Part shown: positions 9,174 to 18,640 of the stretch, piece by piece
Position numbering within the stretch: position 1 is the stretch's first letter
Layout of the letters: each line of letters opens with the position of its first letter
Origin: Shinella sp. SUS2
GTDB taxonomy: Bacteria; Pseudomonadota; Alphaproteobacteria; Rhizobiales; Rhizobiaceae
Length of the DNA stretch: 64,000 nucleotides
Reading direction: 5' to 3'
Assembly (NCBI RefSeq): GCF_001262505.1
Contig: NZ_KQ410728.1
Span: 62,001-126,000, forward strand
Made by a program: the position numbers and the translations under genes
Notes under the pieces: generated by a model
What the model saw: the letters and a program-made list of their open reading frames with translations, nothing else
Told to the model about the DNA's origin: nothing
The model's database searches: none

Positions 9174-11030
9174 TCAGGCGCGCACGCGCACATAGGAGCC
9201 GGGGGCTTCCTCGATCGAGTTCATCGTGCCGCCGGTCTTGCGTGCCGGCACCATGCGATCGTCCTCCGCCTTGATCCAGTCGTGCCAGTGCGGCCACCAG
9301 GAGCCCGGTGCCTCCTTCGCCTTTTCCACCCAGTCCTCGAACTCGCCCTTCACCGGCCCGCCTGTCCAGTACTGGTATTTCATCTTGTCCGGCGGGTTGA
9401 CGACGCCGGCGATGTGGCCGGAGCCGGCCATCACATAGGTCACCTTGCCGCCAAAGAACTTGCTGCCGACGAAGACGGATTTCGCCGGCGCGATATGGTC
9501 CTCCTTGGTGGCGAGGTTGTAGATCGGAATCTTGACGTCCTTCAGCGACAGCTTTTTGCCGGCGAGCTGCATCTCGCCCTTGCTGAGGGTGTTGTTGAGA
9601 TAGCAATTCCTCAGATAAAACGAATGGTTGGCGGCGGGCATTCGCGTGGAATCTGAATTCCAGTAGAGCAGGTCGAAGGGCATCGGATCCTGGCCCTTCA
9701 GGTAGTTGTTGACGAAGTACGGCCAGATCAGCTCGGAGGCACGCAGCATGTTGAAGGCGGTCGCCATCTTCGAGCCGTCGAGATAGCCGGTCGCCTTCAT
9801 TCCGCGCTCGATGAGGTCGATCTGCTCCTCGTCGGCGAAGACCTTCAGGTCGCCGGCATGGGTGAAATCGACCTGCGTGGTGAAGAGCGTCGCCGTGCGG
9901 ATGCGTTTGTCGCCTTCCTGGCCGTGCAGGGCGAGCGTCGCCGCGAGCAGCGTGCCGCCAACGCAATAGCCGATGGCGTTTACCTCGTCCTCGCCGGTCG
10001 CCTGTTTGATCGTGTCGAGCGCGAAGCCGACGCCCTCACGGGCGTAGGATTCCCAGTCCTTGGCCGCATGCCGTTCATCCGGGTTCACCCAGGAGATGAC
10101 GAAGACCGTGTGACCCTGGTCCACGGCCCACTTGATGAAGGATTTTGCCGGGTTGAGGTCGAGGATGTAGAACTTGTTGATCCAGGGCGGGCAGATGAGA
10201 AGCGGGCGCTTCAGCACCCTGTCCGTCGTTGCGTCGTACTGGATGACCTGGCAGACGTCGCTCTGCGCCAGCACCTTGCCCGGCGTCAGCGCCATGTTCT
10301 GGCCGATAGCGAACTTGCTCGTGTCGGTCTGGCGCAGCTTCAGGTCGCCGCGGCCGGCGGCGATGTCCTCGGCCAGCATCTTCATGCCGCGCACAAGGTT
10401 CGCGCCGTTCGAGGCGACCGTCTCGCGGTAGAGTTGCGGATTGGTGGTGACGAAGTTCGTCGGCGAGATCGCGCTGGCGATCTGTCTCACATAGAAGCCC
10501 GCCTTGTGGCGCGTGTGCTCGTCGAGGCCTTCGGCATCGGCGACGAGCTTCTCCGCCCAGTCGGAGGTCACGAAATAGGCCTGGCGCAGAAAATCGAAAA
10601 ACGGGTTCTTCACCCAGTCCTCATCGGCAAAGCGTTTGTCCTTGCCATGCGGATCGGGTGCCGCATCCTGCTCGTCGCCGGAAAGGCGCCCCAGCGTGCG
10701 CGACCAGATGTTGAAATAGCTGCCGAGCAGCAGCGTCTGCGCCTCCAGCGTGCGGCGCGGGTCCGTCAGCCAGTATTCGGAGACTTTGGAGAGGGTCTTC
10801 ACCATGTCGACCATCGGCTCGGAAACCGTGTCGACCTTCTCGCCGCTTTCGCGCGGGGCGAGCCAGGCGGAGGCGGCCTTGCCGAGCTGTTCGACGGTGC
10901 GCGCGAAGTTGACCGTCAGCGCCTCGGGATCCTTGACGATGTAGGGCTCGATCGTCGCGGGGTCGAAGGGCTGGAAACCGGGCTTGTTTCCGGCCGCATC
11001 GCGTTCATTCGCCTTGCGTTCATCGGCCAT
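9174..11030 (-). CDS. phaC: Class I poly(3-hydroxyalkanoate) synthase
   Basis: Polymerises (R)-3-hydroxyacyl-CoA into PHA granules. 618 residues, typical of class I PhaC. The catalytic triad is visible: Cys356 in GYCVGG (lipase-like box with Cys for Ser), Asp511 in TKEDHIAP and His539 in GSGHIAG. A conserved [15 protein letters not shown] stretch precedes the alpha/beta-hydrolase core. ATG 11030 is preceded by a GGGAGGG Shine-Dalgarno. phaA/phaB are not adjacent. It is divergent from a small lipoprotein gene. Confidence 0.97.
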   Translation of the reverse strand: MADERKANERDAAGNKPGFQPFDPATIEPYIVKDPEALTVNFARTVEQLGKAASAWLAPRESGEKVDTVSEPMVDMVKTLSKVSEYWLTDPRRTLEAQTLLLGSYFNIWSRTLGRLSGDEQDAAPDPHGKDKRFADEDWVKNPFFDFLRQAYFVTSDWAEKLVADAEGLDEHTRHKAGFYVRQIASAISPTNFVTTNPQLYRETVASNGANLVRGMKMLAEDIAAGRGDLKLRQTDTSKFAIGQNMALTPGKVLAQSDVCQVIQYDATTDRVLKRPLLICPPWINKFYILDLNPAKSFIKWAVDQGHTVFVISWVNPDERHAAKDWESYAREGVGFALDTIKQATGEDEVNAIGYCVGGTLLAATLALHGQEGDKRIRTATLFTTQVDFTHAGDLKVFADEEQIDLIERGMKATGYLDGSKMATAFNMLRASELIWPYFVNNYLKGQDPMPFDLLYWNSDSTRMPAANHSFYLRNCYLNNTLSKGEMQLAGKKLSLKDVKIPIYNLATKEDHIAPAKSVFVGSKFFGGKVTYVMAGSGHIAGVVNPPDKMKYQYWTGGPVKGEFEDWVEKAKEAPGSWWPHWHDWIKAEDDRMVPARKTGGTMNSIEEAPGSYVRVRA

Positions 11031-11155
11031 GGTTCCCTCCCGATTTTATTGTTACTTTTGTATTTTTACATTCTCTACGAAACAGATTACAAGGGCCTGA
11101 CAGCCGCATACGGCATTATCGGGAACCGGTCGTTTCGACAGGAGCATACAGCCAC

Positions 11156-11500
11156 ATGGCGTTCGAAATCAGGCGCTTGCGCGCCGCTCTCCTCATGGCT
11201 GCCGCCACGGTGGCGCTCGCTTCCTGTGCCTCGAGCGAGACCGGATCGACCGCGACGGTAAATGCCGGCGCGAACCGGGCCGATGTCTACCCTGATATCA
11301 CGGCGATCGTCAGCGCCGAGACGCAGCAGATGAGCGACGAGGAAGCCGCCAGCTACAGCGCACGCCTGACGGCACTCTCCAGTCGTCGCCGTTCGGGCGC
11401 GATTTCGGAAGCCGAATACCGCCGCAAGCTTGCCGAGTTGCAGGCGCTGCGCGACGGTCACGGCAAGGCGACGCTTTCCGAAATCGAGAAGACGAATTAG
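11156..11500 (+). CDS. Small putative outer-membrane/periplasmic lipoprotein
   Basis: 114 residues. Signal peptide with lipobox LASC (Cys at about residue 23). The mature part is hydrophilic and helical, with an arrangement (SGAISEAEYRRKLAELQALRD) like a SHOCT-type short helical module. Function unrecognised. It is divergent from phaC with a 125-base shared promoter region; an AGGAG lies about 10 bases before the ATG. Confidence 0.75.
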   Translation: MAFEIRRLRAALLMAAATVALASCASSETGSTATVNAGANRADVYPDITAIVSAETQQMSDEEAASYSARLTALSSRRRSGAISEAEYRRKLAELQALRDGHGKATLSEIEKTN

Positions 11501-11674
11501 CGCTTGCGTTTCTTGCCGTTTGGCAGCAAAGCGGATGACGGCCAGTTGGTCGTCGGCCGGGCGGAGTGCCTTCATTTCGAACGCTTTCGTCCGTATCCGA
11601 TTTCTTGATTCGCACGGAGTTTTACGCCGTCCGGCAAAGCCGCCGGAGGGGCTCCGTGCCTAACGGGGTTAAAG

Positions 11675-12895
11675 ATGGAAGAGTTTCACAAGGTCCGGCG
11701 TCTGCCGCCGTATGTTTTCGAACAGGTCAACCGTTTGAAAGCAAGCGCGCGAGCGGGTGGCGCCGATATCATCGACCTTGGCATGGGAAACCCCGATCTG
11801 CCGACGCCCAAGGCGATTGTCGACAAGCTCTGCGAAGTGGTCCAGGACCCGCGCACCCATCGCTATTCTTCGTCCAAGGGCATTCCCGGCCTGCGCCGTG
11901 CCCAGGCCGCCTATTACGCCCGTCGCTTCGGCGTGAAGCTGAATCCGGAAACGCAGGTCGTCGCGACCCTCGGCTCCAAGGAAGGCTTTGCCAACATGGC
12001 GCAGGCGATCACCGCGCCCGGCGACGTCATCCTCTGCCCGAATCCGACCTATCCGATCCATGCCTTCGGCTTCCTGATGGCCGGCGGCGTGATCCGGTCC
12101 ATGTCGGTCGAGCCGGACGAAAGTTTCTTCCCGCCGCTCGAGCGCGCCGTGCGCCACTCGATCCCCAAGCCGCTTGCTCTCATCATCAACTATCCGTCGA
12201 ACCCGACGGCGCATGTCGCCACGCTCGATTTCTACAAGGACGTCATCGCATTCGCGAAGAAGCACGACATCATCGTGCTCTCCGACCTTGCCTATTCGGA
12301 AATCTACTTCGACGACAACGCGCCGCCGCCGTCCGTTCTGGAAGTGCCCGGCGCGATCGACGTGACGGTGGAGTTCACCTCCATGTCGAAGACCTTCTCC
12401 ATGCCCGGCTGGCGCATGGGCTTTGCCGTCGGCAACGAGCGGCTGATCGCTGCGCTGACCCGCGTCAAGTCCTACCTAGACTACGGTGCCTTCACGCCAA
12501 TCCAGGTCGCTGCGACCCATGCGCTGAACGGCGACGGCGCCGACATCGCGGAAGTGCGCAACGTCTACAAGCGCCGCCGCGACGTGATGGTCGATACCTT
12601 CGGCAAGGCCGGCTTCGACGTGCCGCCGCCGGCGGCCACCATGTTCGCCTGGGCGAAGATCCCGGAAAAGTTCCGCCACCTCGGCTCGCTGGAATTCTCC
12701 AAGCTGCTCGTCGAGAAGGCGGACGTCGCCGTCGCACCGGGCATCGGCTTCGGCGAGCAGGGCGACGATTACGTCCGCCTCGCGCTGGTCGAGAACGAGC
12801 ACCGCATCCGCCAGGCGGCGCGCAACATCAAGAAGTTCCTCTCCACGGCGGACGAGACGATGCACAACGTCATCTCGCTGAACGCCCATCGCTGA
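11675..12895 (+). CDS. alaC: PLP-dependent aminotransferase, AlaC-like (alanine transaminase)
   Basis: Class I/II aminotransferase, 406 residues. PLP-binding Lys239 in SMSKTFSMPGWR; substrate-carboxylate Arg in the C-terminal YVRLAL. Extended similarity from memory to E. coli AlaC (LPPYVF, YSSSKGIPGLRRA, NYPSNPTA, TPIQVAA), which makes alanine from pyruvate and glutamate. Such proteins are often auto-named LL-diaminopimelate aminotransferase, so substrate specificity is not certain. Located 58 bases upstream of hom with a hairpin between. Confidence 0.85.
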   Translation: MEEFHKVRRLPPYVFEQVNRLKASARAGGADIIDLGMGNPDLPTPKAIVDKLCEVVQDPRTHRYSSSKGIPGLRRAQAAYYARRFGVKLNPETQVVATLGSKEGFANMAQAITAPGDVILCPNPTYPIHAFGFLMAGGVIRSMSVEPDESFFPPLERAVRHSIPKPLALIINYPSNPTAHVATLDFYKDVIAFAKKHDIIVLSDLAYSEIYFDDNAPPPSVLEVPGAIDVTVEFTSMSKTFSMPGWRMGFAVGNERLIAALTRVKSYLDYGAFTPIQVAATHALNGDGADIAEVRNVYKRRRDVMVDTFGKAGFDVPPPAATMFAWAKIPEKFRHLGSLEFSKLLVEKADVAVAPGIGFGEQGDDYVRLALVENEHRIRQAARNIKKFLSTADETMHNVISLNAHR

Positions 12896-12903
12896 AAAAT
12901 CCG

Positions 12904-12930
12904 CCCTCCGCGCATCTGCGGAGGGCCTTC
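12904..12930 (+). terminator. Hairpin between alaC and hom (weak terminator or attenuator)
   Basis: CCCTCCGC (12904-12911) pairs with GCGGAGGG (12918-12925), loop GCATCT, followed by pyrimidine-rich CCTTCTTCC without a true T-run. It could partly end alaC transcripts before hom. Confidence 0.55.
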
Positions 12931-12953
12931 TTCCAAAACGTTAGGACATGACC

Positions 12954-14276
12954 ATGGCTGATGCCCTGAAGATCGGCATTGCGGGCTTGGGGACCGTTGG
13001 TGCCTCGCTCGCGAAGATTCTCGTCGAACGCAGGGACATGCTCACGACAACGTGCGGCCGGCCGATCGAGATCGTCGCCGTGACCGCCCGCTCGAAGGGC
13101 CGCGACCGCGGCGTCGATCTTTCGGCAGCCGAATGGTTCGACGATCCGGTCGCGCTCGCCCGCGAGGCCAGGATCGACGTCTTCGTGGAACTGATGGGCG
13201 GCTCCGGCGATCCGGCCCGTGCCGCCGTCAAGGCGGCGCTTTCGCGCGGCGTGCATGTCGTGACGGCCAACAAGGCGCTGCTCGCCGCCCATGGCGTGGA
13301 GCTCGCCGGCATCGCGGAAAAGAACGGTGCCATCCTCAACTACGAGGCGGCTGTCGCCGGCGGCATCCCTGTTATCAAGGCGCTGCGTGAATCCCTGACG
13401 GGCAACACGATCTCGCGCGTCTACGGCATCATGAACGGCACCTGCAACTACATCCTGACCAAGATGGAGAAGGAAGGCCTTTCCTTCGAGGCTTGCCTCA
13501 AGGAAGCCCAGCGTCTCGGCTATGCCGAAGCCGATCCCGCCTTCGACATCGAGGGCAACGACACGGCGCACAAGCTGTCGATCCTCACGACGCTCGCCTT
13601 CGGCACGAAGATTGCGGCCGACGACATCTATCTCGAAGGCATCACCAACATCTCCATCGACGACATCCGTGCCGCCGCCGACCTCGGCTACCGCATCAAG
13701 CTGCTCGGCGTCGCACAGAAGACGGATACGGGCGTCGAACAGCGCGTGCACCCGACCATGGTGCCGCTCGACAGCGTCATCGCGCAAGTGGACGGCGTAA
13801 CGAATGCCGTTGCGATCGAATCGGACATTCTCGGCGAACTCCTGATGGTCGGCCCCGGCGCCGGCGGCAACGCGACGGCCTCGGCCGTGCTCGGCGACAT
13901 CGCCGACATCGCCAAGAGCCGTCCGGGTGGGCAGACCGTGCCGGCGCTCGGCCGCCCGGCCGCCTCTCTCTCCCCCTACAAGCGCGCGCAGATCCGCAAG
14001 CACCACGGCGGCTATTTCATCCGCCTTTCGGTGGAAGACCGCACCGGCGTCTTCGCCAGCATCGCCAAGCACATGGCGGAGAACGGCATCTCGCTGGAAT
14101 CCATCGTGCAGCGCGCCCAGGCGAGCGCCGAGACCACTGACCCGAAGACGATCATCCTCGTCACCCATGCGACGATGGAGGATTCCGTCCGCAAGGCGGT
14201 CGCTTCCATCAAGGGCGAGGGGTACCTTGTCGGCGAACCGCAGGTGATCCGCATCGAGCGGCCGAAGACGACCTGA
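12954..14276 (+). CDS. hom: Homoserine dehydrogenase
   Basis: Reduces aspartate semialdehyde to homoserine, the branch point to threonine and methionine. 440 residues: NAD(P)-binding GIAGLGTVGAS at 8-18, the catalytic region with GIMNGTCNYILT and EADPAFDIEGNDTAHKL, and a C-terminal ACT domain (from GGYFIRLSVEDRTGVFA) for feedback control by threonine. ATG 12954 is preferred over ATG 12948 because AGGA at 12943-12946 lies 7 bases from the former and only 1 from the latter. Confidence 0.96.
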   Translation: MADALKIGIAGLGTVGASLAKILVERRDMLTTTCGRPIEIVAVTARSKGRDRGVDLSAAEWFDDPVALAREARIDVFVELMGGSGDPARAAVKAALSRGVHVVTANKALLAAHGVELAGIAEKNGAILNYEAAVAGGIPVIKALRESLTGNTISRVYGIMNGTCNYILTKMEKEGLSFEACLKEAQRLGYAEADPAFDIEGNDTAHKLSILTTLAFGTKIAADDIYLEGITNISIDDIRAAADLGYRIKLLGVAQKTDTGVEQRVHPTMVPLDSVIAQVDGVTNAVAIESDILGELLMVGPGAGGNATASAVLGDIADIAKSRPGGQTVPALGRPAASLSPYKRAQIRKHHGGYFIRLSVEDRTGVFASIAKHMAENGISLESIVQRAQASAETTDPKTIILVTHATMEDSVRKAVASIKGEGYLVGEPQVIRIERPKTT

Positions 14277-14339
14277 TCTTTTCGTTTCTTCGGCGTGGCG
14301 TGGTATCAAGGGATCGATGAACCTCGCCACGCCCACCTT

Positions 14340-14410
14340 CGTCGTCCTCGGCCCTGGGTCGAGGATCTATGCGTCACCCGCGACGGTGGTTCCTCGGGGT
14401 AAGCCCGAGG
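14340..14410. repeat. Pair of imperfect palindromes (CCTCGGG-type)
   Basis: CCTCG-N8-TCGAGG around 14346-14364 and CCTCGGG/CCCGAGG (14392-14398 with 14404-14410). Such CCTCGGG...CCCGAGG palindromes are widespread between rhizobial genes. Nothing coding is seen here. Confidence 0.55.
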
Positions 14411-14463
14411 ATGAAGGACGAGAGGCGTTCGAGGGAGAGGTCTTCGCGACTTTGTCTGCAGTG

Positions 14464-14548
14464 TAGAGCATTTCCAGCAAAAGTGCGAAGCGATTTTGCG
14501 TCCGGAAATGCGGCAAAACAAGGAGATAGAGCGTTTTCGCGATTCGGG
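14464..14548. repeat. Rhizobial intergenic mosaic-type repeat (RIME-like)
   Basis: The core GCATTTCCAGCAAAAGTGCG...CGTCCGGAAATGC (14468-14512) is an imperfect palindrome; it is followed by an A-rich stretch. The same pattern, reverse-complemented and diverged, is at 33390-33434. Matches my memory of intergenic mosaic elements of rhizobia. It fills the hom-recJ gap directly upstream of recJ. Confidence 0.7.
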
Positions 14549-14582
14549 GAAAAGCGGAAAAGCTCTCGTTGCCGGAGCCGCC

Positions 14583-16391
14583 ATGAGCATGCTGGAAAAC
14601 GCCGACCCCGTCAGCCGGGCCTTCCTGAATGTCGAACGCTCGGTGACCGGCCAGCGCTGGGTGGCGCGGCTTGATCAGGCGGGCGAGAACCGGGCGCTGG
14701 CGATGAGCCAGAGCCACGGCCTGCCGGATCTCATCGCGCGCGTTCTGGCGGGGCGGGGCGTGCCCTTCGAAGGTGCCCTGGAATTCCTCGACCCGACGCT
14801 GCGCCGCCTGATGCCCGAACCCTACAGCCTGATGGACTGCGAGGCGGCCACCGAACGGCTGGCGCGCGCCATCGAAAAGCGTCAGCGCGTCGCGATCTTC
14901 GGCGACTACGACGTCGACGGCGCGTCGTCCTCGGCGCTCCTCTATCGTTTCCTCGCGCATTTCGGCGTGCAGGCGGAAATCTACATTCCCGACCGCATCT
15001 TCGAAGGTTACGGCCCCAACCCCAATGCCATCGCCCAGCTTATCGAGCGTGGTGCAGAGCTTATCGTCACGGTCGACTGCGGCTCGACCAGCCACGAGTC
15101 GCTGGCTGTCGCGAAGGAGCGCGGCATCGACGTGGTCGTCATCGACCACCACCAGGTGGGCGAGGCGCTGCCGCCGGCCCATGCGCTGGTCAATCCGAAC
15201 CGCGAGGATGATTTGTCGGGGCAGGGGCATCTGTCGGCCGCCGGCGTGGTCTTTCTCGTCCTGGTCGCCCTGCAGCGCGTCCTGCGGGAAAGGGGCGACG
15301 GGCGGGCGAAAACCTTCGATCTGCTCGCCATGCTCGATCTCGTGGCGCTCTCCACCGTCTGTGACGTGGTGCCGCTGAAGGGGCTCAACCGCGCCTATGT
15401 GGTCAAGGGCCTCGTCGCGGCACGTCATCTCGGCAATGCCGGCCTGACGGCGCTCCTGAAGCAGGCGGGCATCGGCGGGCCGGTGACGCCGTACCATCTC
15501 GGCTTCCTCGTCGGCCCGCGCATCAATGCCGGCGGGCGTATCGGCGATGCAGCGCTCGGCAGCCGCCTCCTGACGATCGACGAACCGGGCGAGGCAGAGC
15601 GAATCGCCAAGCAGCTCGACGACCTCAACCGCGAGCGCCAGGCCATGGAGGCCGCCATGCTGGCCGAGGCGGAGGCCGAGGCACAGGCGGAATACGGCAC
15701 CGGTGAAGGCGCCTCCGTCATCCTGACGGCCCGCGAGGGCTGGCATCCGGGCGTCGTCGGCCTGCTCGCCTCGCGCCTCAAGGATCGCTTCCGCCGACCC
15801 GCCTTCGCCATCGCCTTCGATCCCTCGGGTAAAGGCACCGGCTCCGGCCGCTCGATCAGCGGCTTCGATCTCGGCCGCATGGTGCGCGCCGCCGTCGACG
15901 AGGGCCTTCTCGTCAAGGGGGGCGGCCATGCCATGGCGGCGGGGCTGACGGTGGAGCGGTCGAATCTCGGCCGCCTGCGCGGCTTCTTCGAGGAGCGCGC
16001 CGAGCGCACCGTGCGCGATCTGGTGGCCGTGGAAACGCTGAAGATCGACGGTGCGTTGAGCGCAAGCGGTGCGACGCTGGCGCTTGCCGACCAGCTGGAG
16101 CAGGCCGGCCCGTTCGGTTCGGGGCATCCGCAGCCGATCTTCGCGCTGCCTGCGCACCGCGTACGCGACATCAGGCCCGTCGGCGTCAATCACCTGCGTC
16201 TCGAACTCGAAGGTCCCGACGGTGGCCGGCTCAGTGCCATGGCCTTCCGCGCGGCGGAAGCCGATCTCGGTCTTTTCCTGATGAAGCAGCGCGGCCAGGC
16301 GGTGCATCTCGCCGGCACGCTTTCCGCCGACAGCTGGCAGGGCAGCCGGCGCATGCAGTTCCGTGTTCTCGATGCCGCAAAGGCATTCTGA
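14583..16391 (+). CDS. recJ: Single-stranded-DNA-specific 5'-3' exonuclease RecJ
   Basis: DNA recombination/repair nuclease. 602 residues from ATG 14583, which has GGAG 5 bases upstream (an in-frame ATG at 14496 lies inside the repeat). DHH-superfamily motifs: FGDYDVDG at 107-113, TVDCG, and the VIDHH motif around 190; GPRINAGGRIG marks the DHHA1 domain side, and KGGGHAMAAGLT follows. A C-terminal OB domain completes the protein. Confidence 0.96.
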   Translation: MSMLENADPVSRAFLNVERSVTGQRWVARLDQAGENRALAMSQSHGLPDLIARVLAGRGVPFEGALEFLDPTLRRLMPEPYSLMDCEAATERLARAIEKRQRVAIFGDYDVDGASSSALLYRFLAHFGVQAEIYIPDRIFEGYGPNPNAIAQLIERGAELIVTVDCGSTSHESLAVAKERGIDVVVIDHHQVGEALPPAHALVNPNREDDLSGQGHLSAAGVVFLVLVALQRVLRERGDGRAKTFDLLAMLDLVALSTVCDVVPLKGLNRAYVVKGLVAARHLGNAGLTALLKQAGIGGPVTPYHLGFLVGPRINAGGRIGDAALGSRLLTIDEPGEAERIAKQLDDLNRERQAMEAAMLAEAEAEAQAEYGTGEGASVILTAREGWHPGVVGLLASRLKDRFRRPAFAIAFDPSGKGTGSGRSISGFDLGRMVRAAVDEGLLVKGGGHAMAAGLTVERSNLGRLRGFFEERAERTVRDLVAVETLKIDGALSASGATLALADQLEQAGPFGSGHPQPIFALPAHRVRDIRPVGVNHLRLELEGPDGGRLSAMAFRAAEADLGLFLMKQRGQAVHLAGTLSADSWQGSRRMQFRVLDAAKAF

Positions 16392-16423
16392 AACAACGTT
16401 ATTCCGGAAGATGAACGGGAGAG

Positions 16424-16498
16424 TGGCACGCCCTAGGGGAGTCGAACCCCTCTTTTCAGAATGAAAATCTGACGTCCTAACCGATAGACGAAGGGCGC
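16424..16498 (-). tRNA. tRNA-Glu (UUC), copy 1
   Basis: 75 bases on the minus strand with encoded CCA (16424-16426 as TGG). Anticodon loop TTTTCAT gives anticodon TTC. Acceptor GCGCCCT/AGGGCGT has a G-U first pair, discriminator G. Identical to the two plus-strand copies at 20888 and 21469 as far as I can read. Confidence 0.96.
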
Positions 16499-16511
16499 GT
16501 GCGGTGGGCGT

Positions 16512-16540
16512 TATCTAGTCGGGACCGCTGATTTGCGCAA
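16512..16540 (-). promoter_or_regulatory. Promoter of tRNA-Glu copy 1
   Basis: On the minus strand: TTGCGC (16540-16535), 17-base spacer, TAGATA (16517-16512), 13 bases before the mature 5' end. Thirty or so bases of it are shared with the promoter of copy 3. Confidence 0.75.
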
Positions 16541-16667
16541 GCCCTAAATGCAGGAATTTTCAGTTTTTTCCGTTTGATGTTTCCGCTTTTCTGCAGGCTG
16601 CGAAAACGCCAAAGGCCTCCACTCCGCCGCAAACCGGGAACATTCCTCTTCAATTGTTCGCCGGGAA

Positions 16668-16744
16668 TGGCGACCCCTGCAGGACTCGAACCTGCGACAT
16701 TCTGCTTAGAAGGCAGATGCTCTATCCAGCTGAGCTAAGGGGCC
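16668..16744 (-). tRNA. tRNA-Arg (UCU)
   Basis: 77 bases with encoded CCA. Reads GGCCCCTTAGCTCAG on the minus strand; acceptor GGCCCCT pairs with AGGGGTC; anticodon arm TCTGC-CTTCTAA-GCAGA gives anticodon TCT; T-arm GCAGGTTCGAGTCCTGC. Confidence 0.96.
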
Positions 16745-16768
16745 GGGGCTGGCAGGGCCAGCGAAACC

Positions 16769-17074
16769 TCAATGGGTCCAGGGCTGCATGCGGTTGAAGC
16801 GGAAATTGTCCGGGTAGGCGACGCGCTTGCGGGTCGATTCCTTCGGCTCGATCACGCGGTAGTCGATGCCCTTGCGTTCCGCATAGGCGACCGCCTCTTC
16901 GCTGGTTTCGAAGGTGAGCTTGACCTGCTGGTACATGTCGCCGGAGCTTGTATAGCCCATGATCGGGTCGATCGTCCGCGGCTTCTCGGCATCGAATTCC
17001 AGAACCCAGAGATTGGTCTTGGCCTTGCCGGATTGCATGGCGGTCTTGGCGGGACGATAGATCTTCGCGGTCAT
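16769..17074 (-). CDS. ETC complex I accessory subunit (NDUFS4-like)
   Basis: 101 residues. Alphaproteobacterial homologue of the mitochondrial 18-kDa NDUFS4 subunit of NADH dehydrogenase. Recognised by the N-terminal AKIYRPAKTAMQSG, the WVLEFD...DPIMGYTSSGDM core and C-terminal NFRFNRMQPWTH. ATG 17074 chosen because the family begins at MTAKIYRPA; an open frame extends upstream to 17185 but lacks family similarity. It lies between tRNA-Arg and tRNA-Pro. Confidence 0.88.
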   Translation of the reverse strand: MTAKIYRPAKTAMQSGKAKTNLWVLEFDAEKPRTIDPIMGYTSSGDMYQQVKLTFETSEEAVAYAERKGIDYRVIEPKESTRKRVAYPDNFRFNRMQPWTH

Positions 17075-17202
17075 CGAAGCGGCTCCAGAATTCTCGCATA
17101 AAGGCGCACCGTTCCGCCGGCGCGCGTTCGAGAATGCATAACCCGGATTCCGTAAAGGGGGAATGACCGAACGCGCATTTGGCATCGAAACGCCCGCCGG
17201 AC

Positions 17203-17279
<77 letters not shown>

Positions 17280-17369
17280 TCCGTCCCGGCGATGGGGAGA
17301 TACACGCATCCGCCCCCCGCCGCAACAGCAAATGGGCGTTTTCAAGCGCTTGTCGCAGGAAATGCAGGC

Positions 17370-17867
17370 TTACTTCGCCTTGCGCAGCGAATCCATCAAT
17401 TCGCTCTCGACGCGGTTGCCCGCGCGGATGCCGAGGCGCTTGGCCGTGCCGCCGTTGAGCTCCAGCACATAGTCGATCGGCCCTTGCGAATCGATGATCG
17501 ATTCGGAGTGCGGCTCGGCGTTTTCCTTGATGGCGCGCACCTTGCCGTCCTTGGCGATGAACAGCATGTCGAGCGGCAGGTACGTGTTCTTCATCCACAT
17601 GAAGACCTGCCGCGTCTCACCGAACGCGAAGAGCATGCCGCGGTCCTGCGCCATCTCGCGGCGGTGCATCAGCCCCTGTTCGCGCTGGCGCGGCGTAATG
17701 GCGAGCTCCACCGTGAAGGCATGGCTCTTGCCGTCCTTCGTGACGATCGTCAGCGGCTGTGTGTCGAATGTTTCCGCTGCGAAGGCCGAAAGGGAAAAAC
17801 AGAAGAAAAGCGCCAGGGCGGCGCTAGCAAGGCGCGCGAAACCGGCCGCCCGCGCGAAAAGGCCCAT
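17370..17867 (-). CDS. DUF192 family exported protein
   Basis: 165 residues with a clear signal peptide (hydrophobic core about 13-30, AFA-A cleavage). The mature part carries the DUF192 pattern: ITPRQREQGLMHR, GMLFAFGETRQVFMWMKNTYLPLDMLFI and YVLELNGGTAKRLGI. Function of DUF192 is unknown. Its ATG overlaps the stop codon of the upstream cold-shock gene (TGATG), so the two are translationally coupled. Confidence 0.88.
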   Translation of the reverse strand: MGLFARAAGFARLASAALALFFCFSLSAFAAETFDTQPLTIVTKDGKSHAFTVELAITPRQREQGLMHRREMAQDRGMLFAFGETRQVFMWMKNTYLPLDMLFIAKDGKVRAIKENAEPHSESIIDSQGPIDYVLELNGGTAKRLGIRAGNRVESELMDSLRKAK

Positions 17868-18445
17868 CAGTGGGGCCTGTTGCCGGGAACCGGCATGTCC
17901 GGGTGGATTTCCGCTGCCATCAGGCCCTTCTCGCCGTCGCCGAAGCGGACCAGCACGACTTGACCGGGACGCAGTTCCGCCAGGCCGAAGCGGCGCAGCG
18001 TCTCCATGTGGATGAAGATGTCTTCCGTGCCTTCGCCGCGCGTCAGGAAGCCGAAGCCCTTCGTGCGGTTGAACCACTTGACCAGAACGCGCTCCAGTCC
18101 GCTCGACGGCGTGACCTGCACATGGGTCTTCACCGGAGGCATCTGCGAGGGGTGCACGGCCGTGGTCTGGTCCATGGAAAGGATGCGGAAGGCCTGGTAG
18201 CCGCGGTCGCGTTTCTGGATCAGTGCGACGACGCGCGTGCCCTCCAGAACCGTCTGGTAGCCGTCTCGGCGAAGGCAGGTGACGTGCAGCAGCACATCCT
18301 GCATGCCGTTGTCGGGAACGATGAAGCCGAACCCCTTGGCGACGTCGAACCACTTGATGACCCCGGTGATCTCGACGAGATCGACGGCGTCGTTGCTCTG
18401 GTCATCACGATCAGTGATTTCCTTTGAAGACACCCTATCCGCCAT
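17867..18445 (-). CDS. Double cold-shock-domain protein
   Basis: 192 residues with two CSDs: one near residues 27-95 (ITGVIKWFDVAKGFGFIVPD) and one near 118-185 (RVLVKWFNRTKGFGFLTRG). KGFGFI/KGFGFL are RNP1 motifs for single-stranded nucleic acid binding. Typical of the two-CSD proteins of Rhizobiales. It precedes and overlaps the DUF192 gene. An acidic N-terminal stretch (TDRDDQSND) is present before the first CSD. Confidence 0.92.
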   Translation of the reverse strand: MADRVSSKEITDRDDQSNDAVDLVEITGVIKWFDVAKGFGFIVPDNGMQDVLLHVTCLRRDGYQTVLEGTRVVALIQKRDRGYQAFRILSMDQTTAVHPSQMPPVKTHVQVTPSSGLERVLVKWFNRTKGFGFLTRGEGTEDIFIHMETLRRFGLAELRPGQVVLVRFGDGEKGLMAAEIHPDMPVPGNRPH

Positions 18446-18640
18446 GACCTGCCAGCCCCTCGTTTACGCGTCACATGAGTTACGGTTAACTGATTCTTGA
18501 TAACCAGAATAACATTGTCCCGATGCGAATGCGCAAGCCCCTTTGAAAGTTTTGCCGGTCCCATTGGTAGGCTGCAAGGCTTGCCTGAGGCTGACAAAAC
18601 CCTACTCTTCCGGACGATTCCACATTCAGAGGATATTCCA

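Noticed and set aside
14277..14582. Possible loss of a gene (such as glpX) between hom and recJ
   Set aside because: I recall glpX near hom in some rhizobia, but the gap holds only repeats and no remnant; memory of synteny is not strong enough.
14367..16307. 646-codon minus-strand open frame
   Set aside because: Antisense to recJ; no motif, typical mirror composition.
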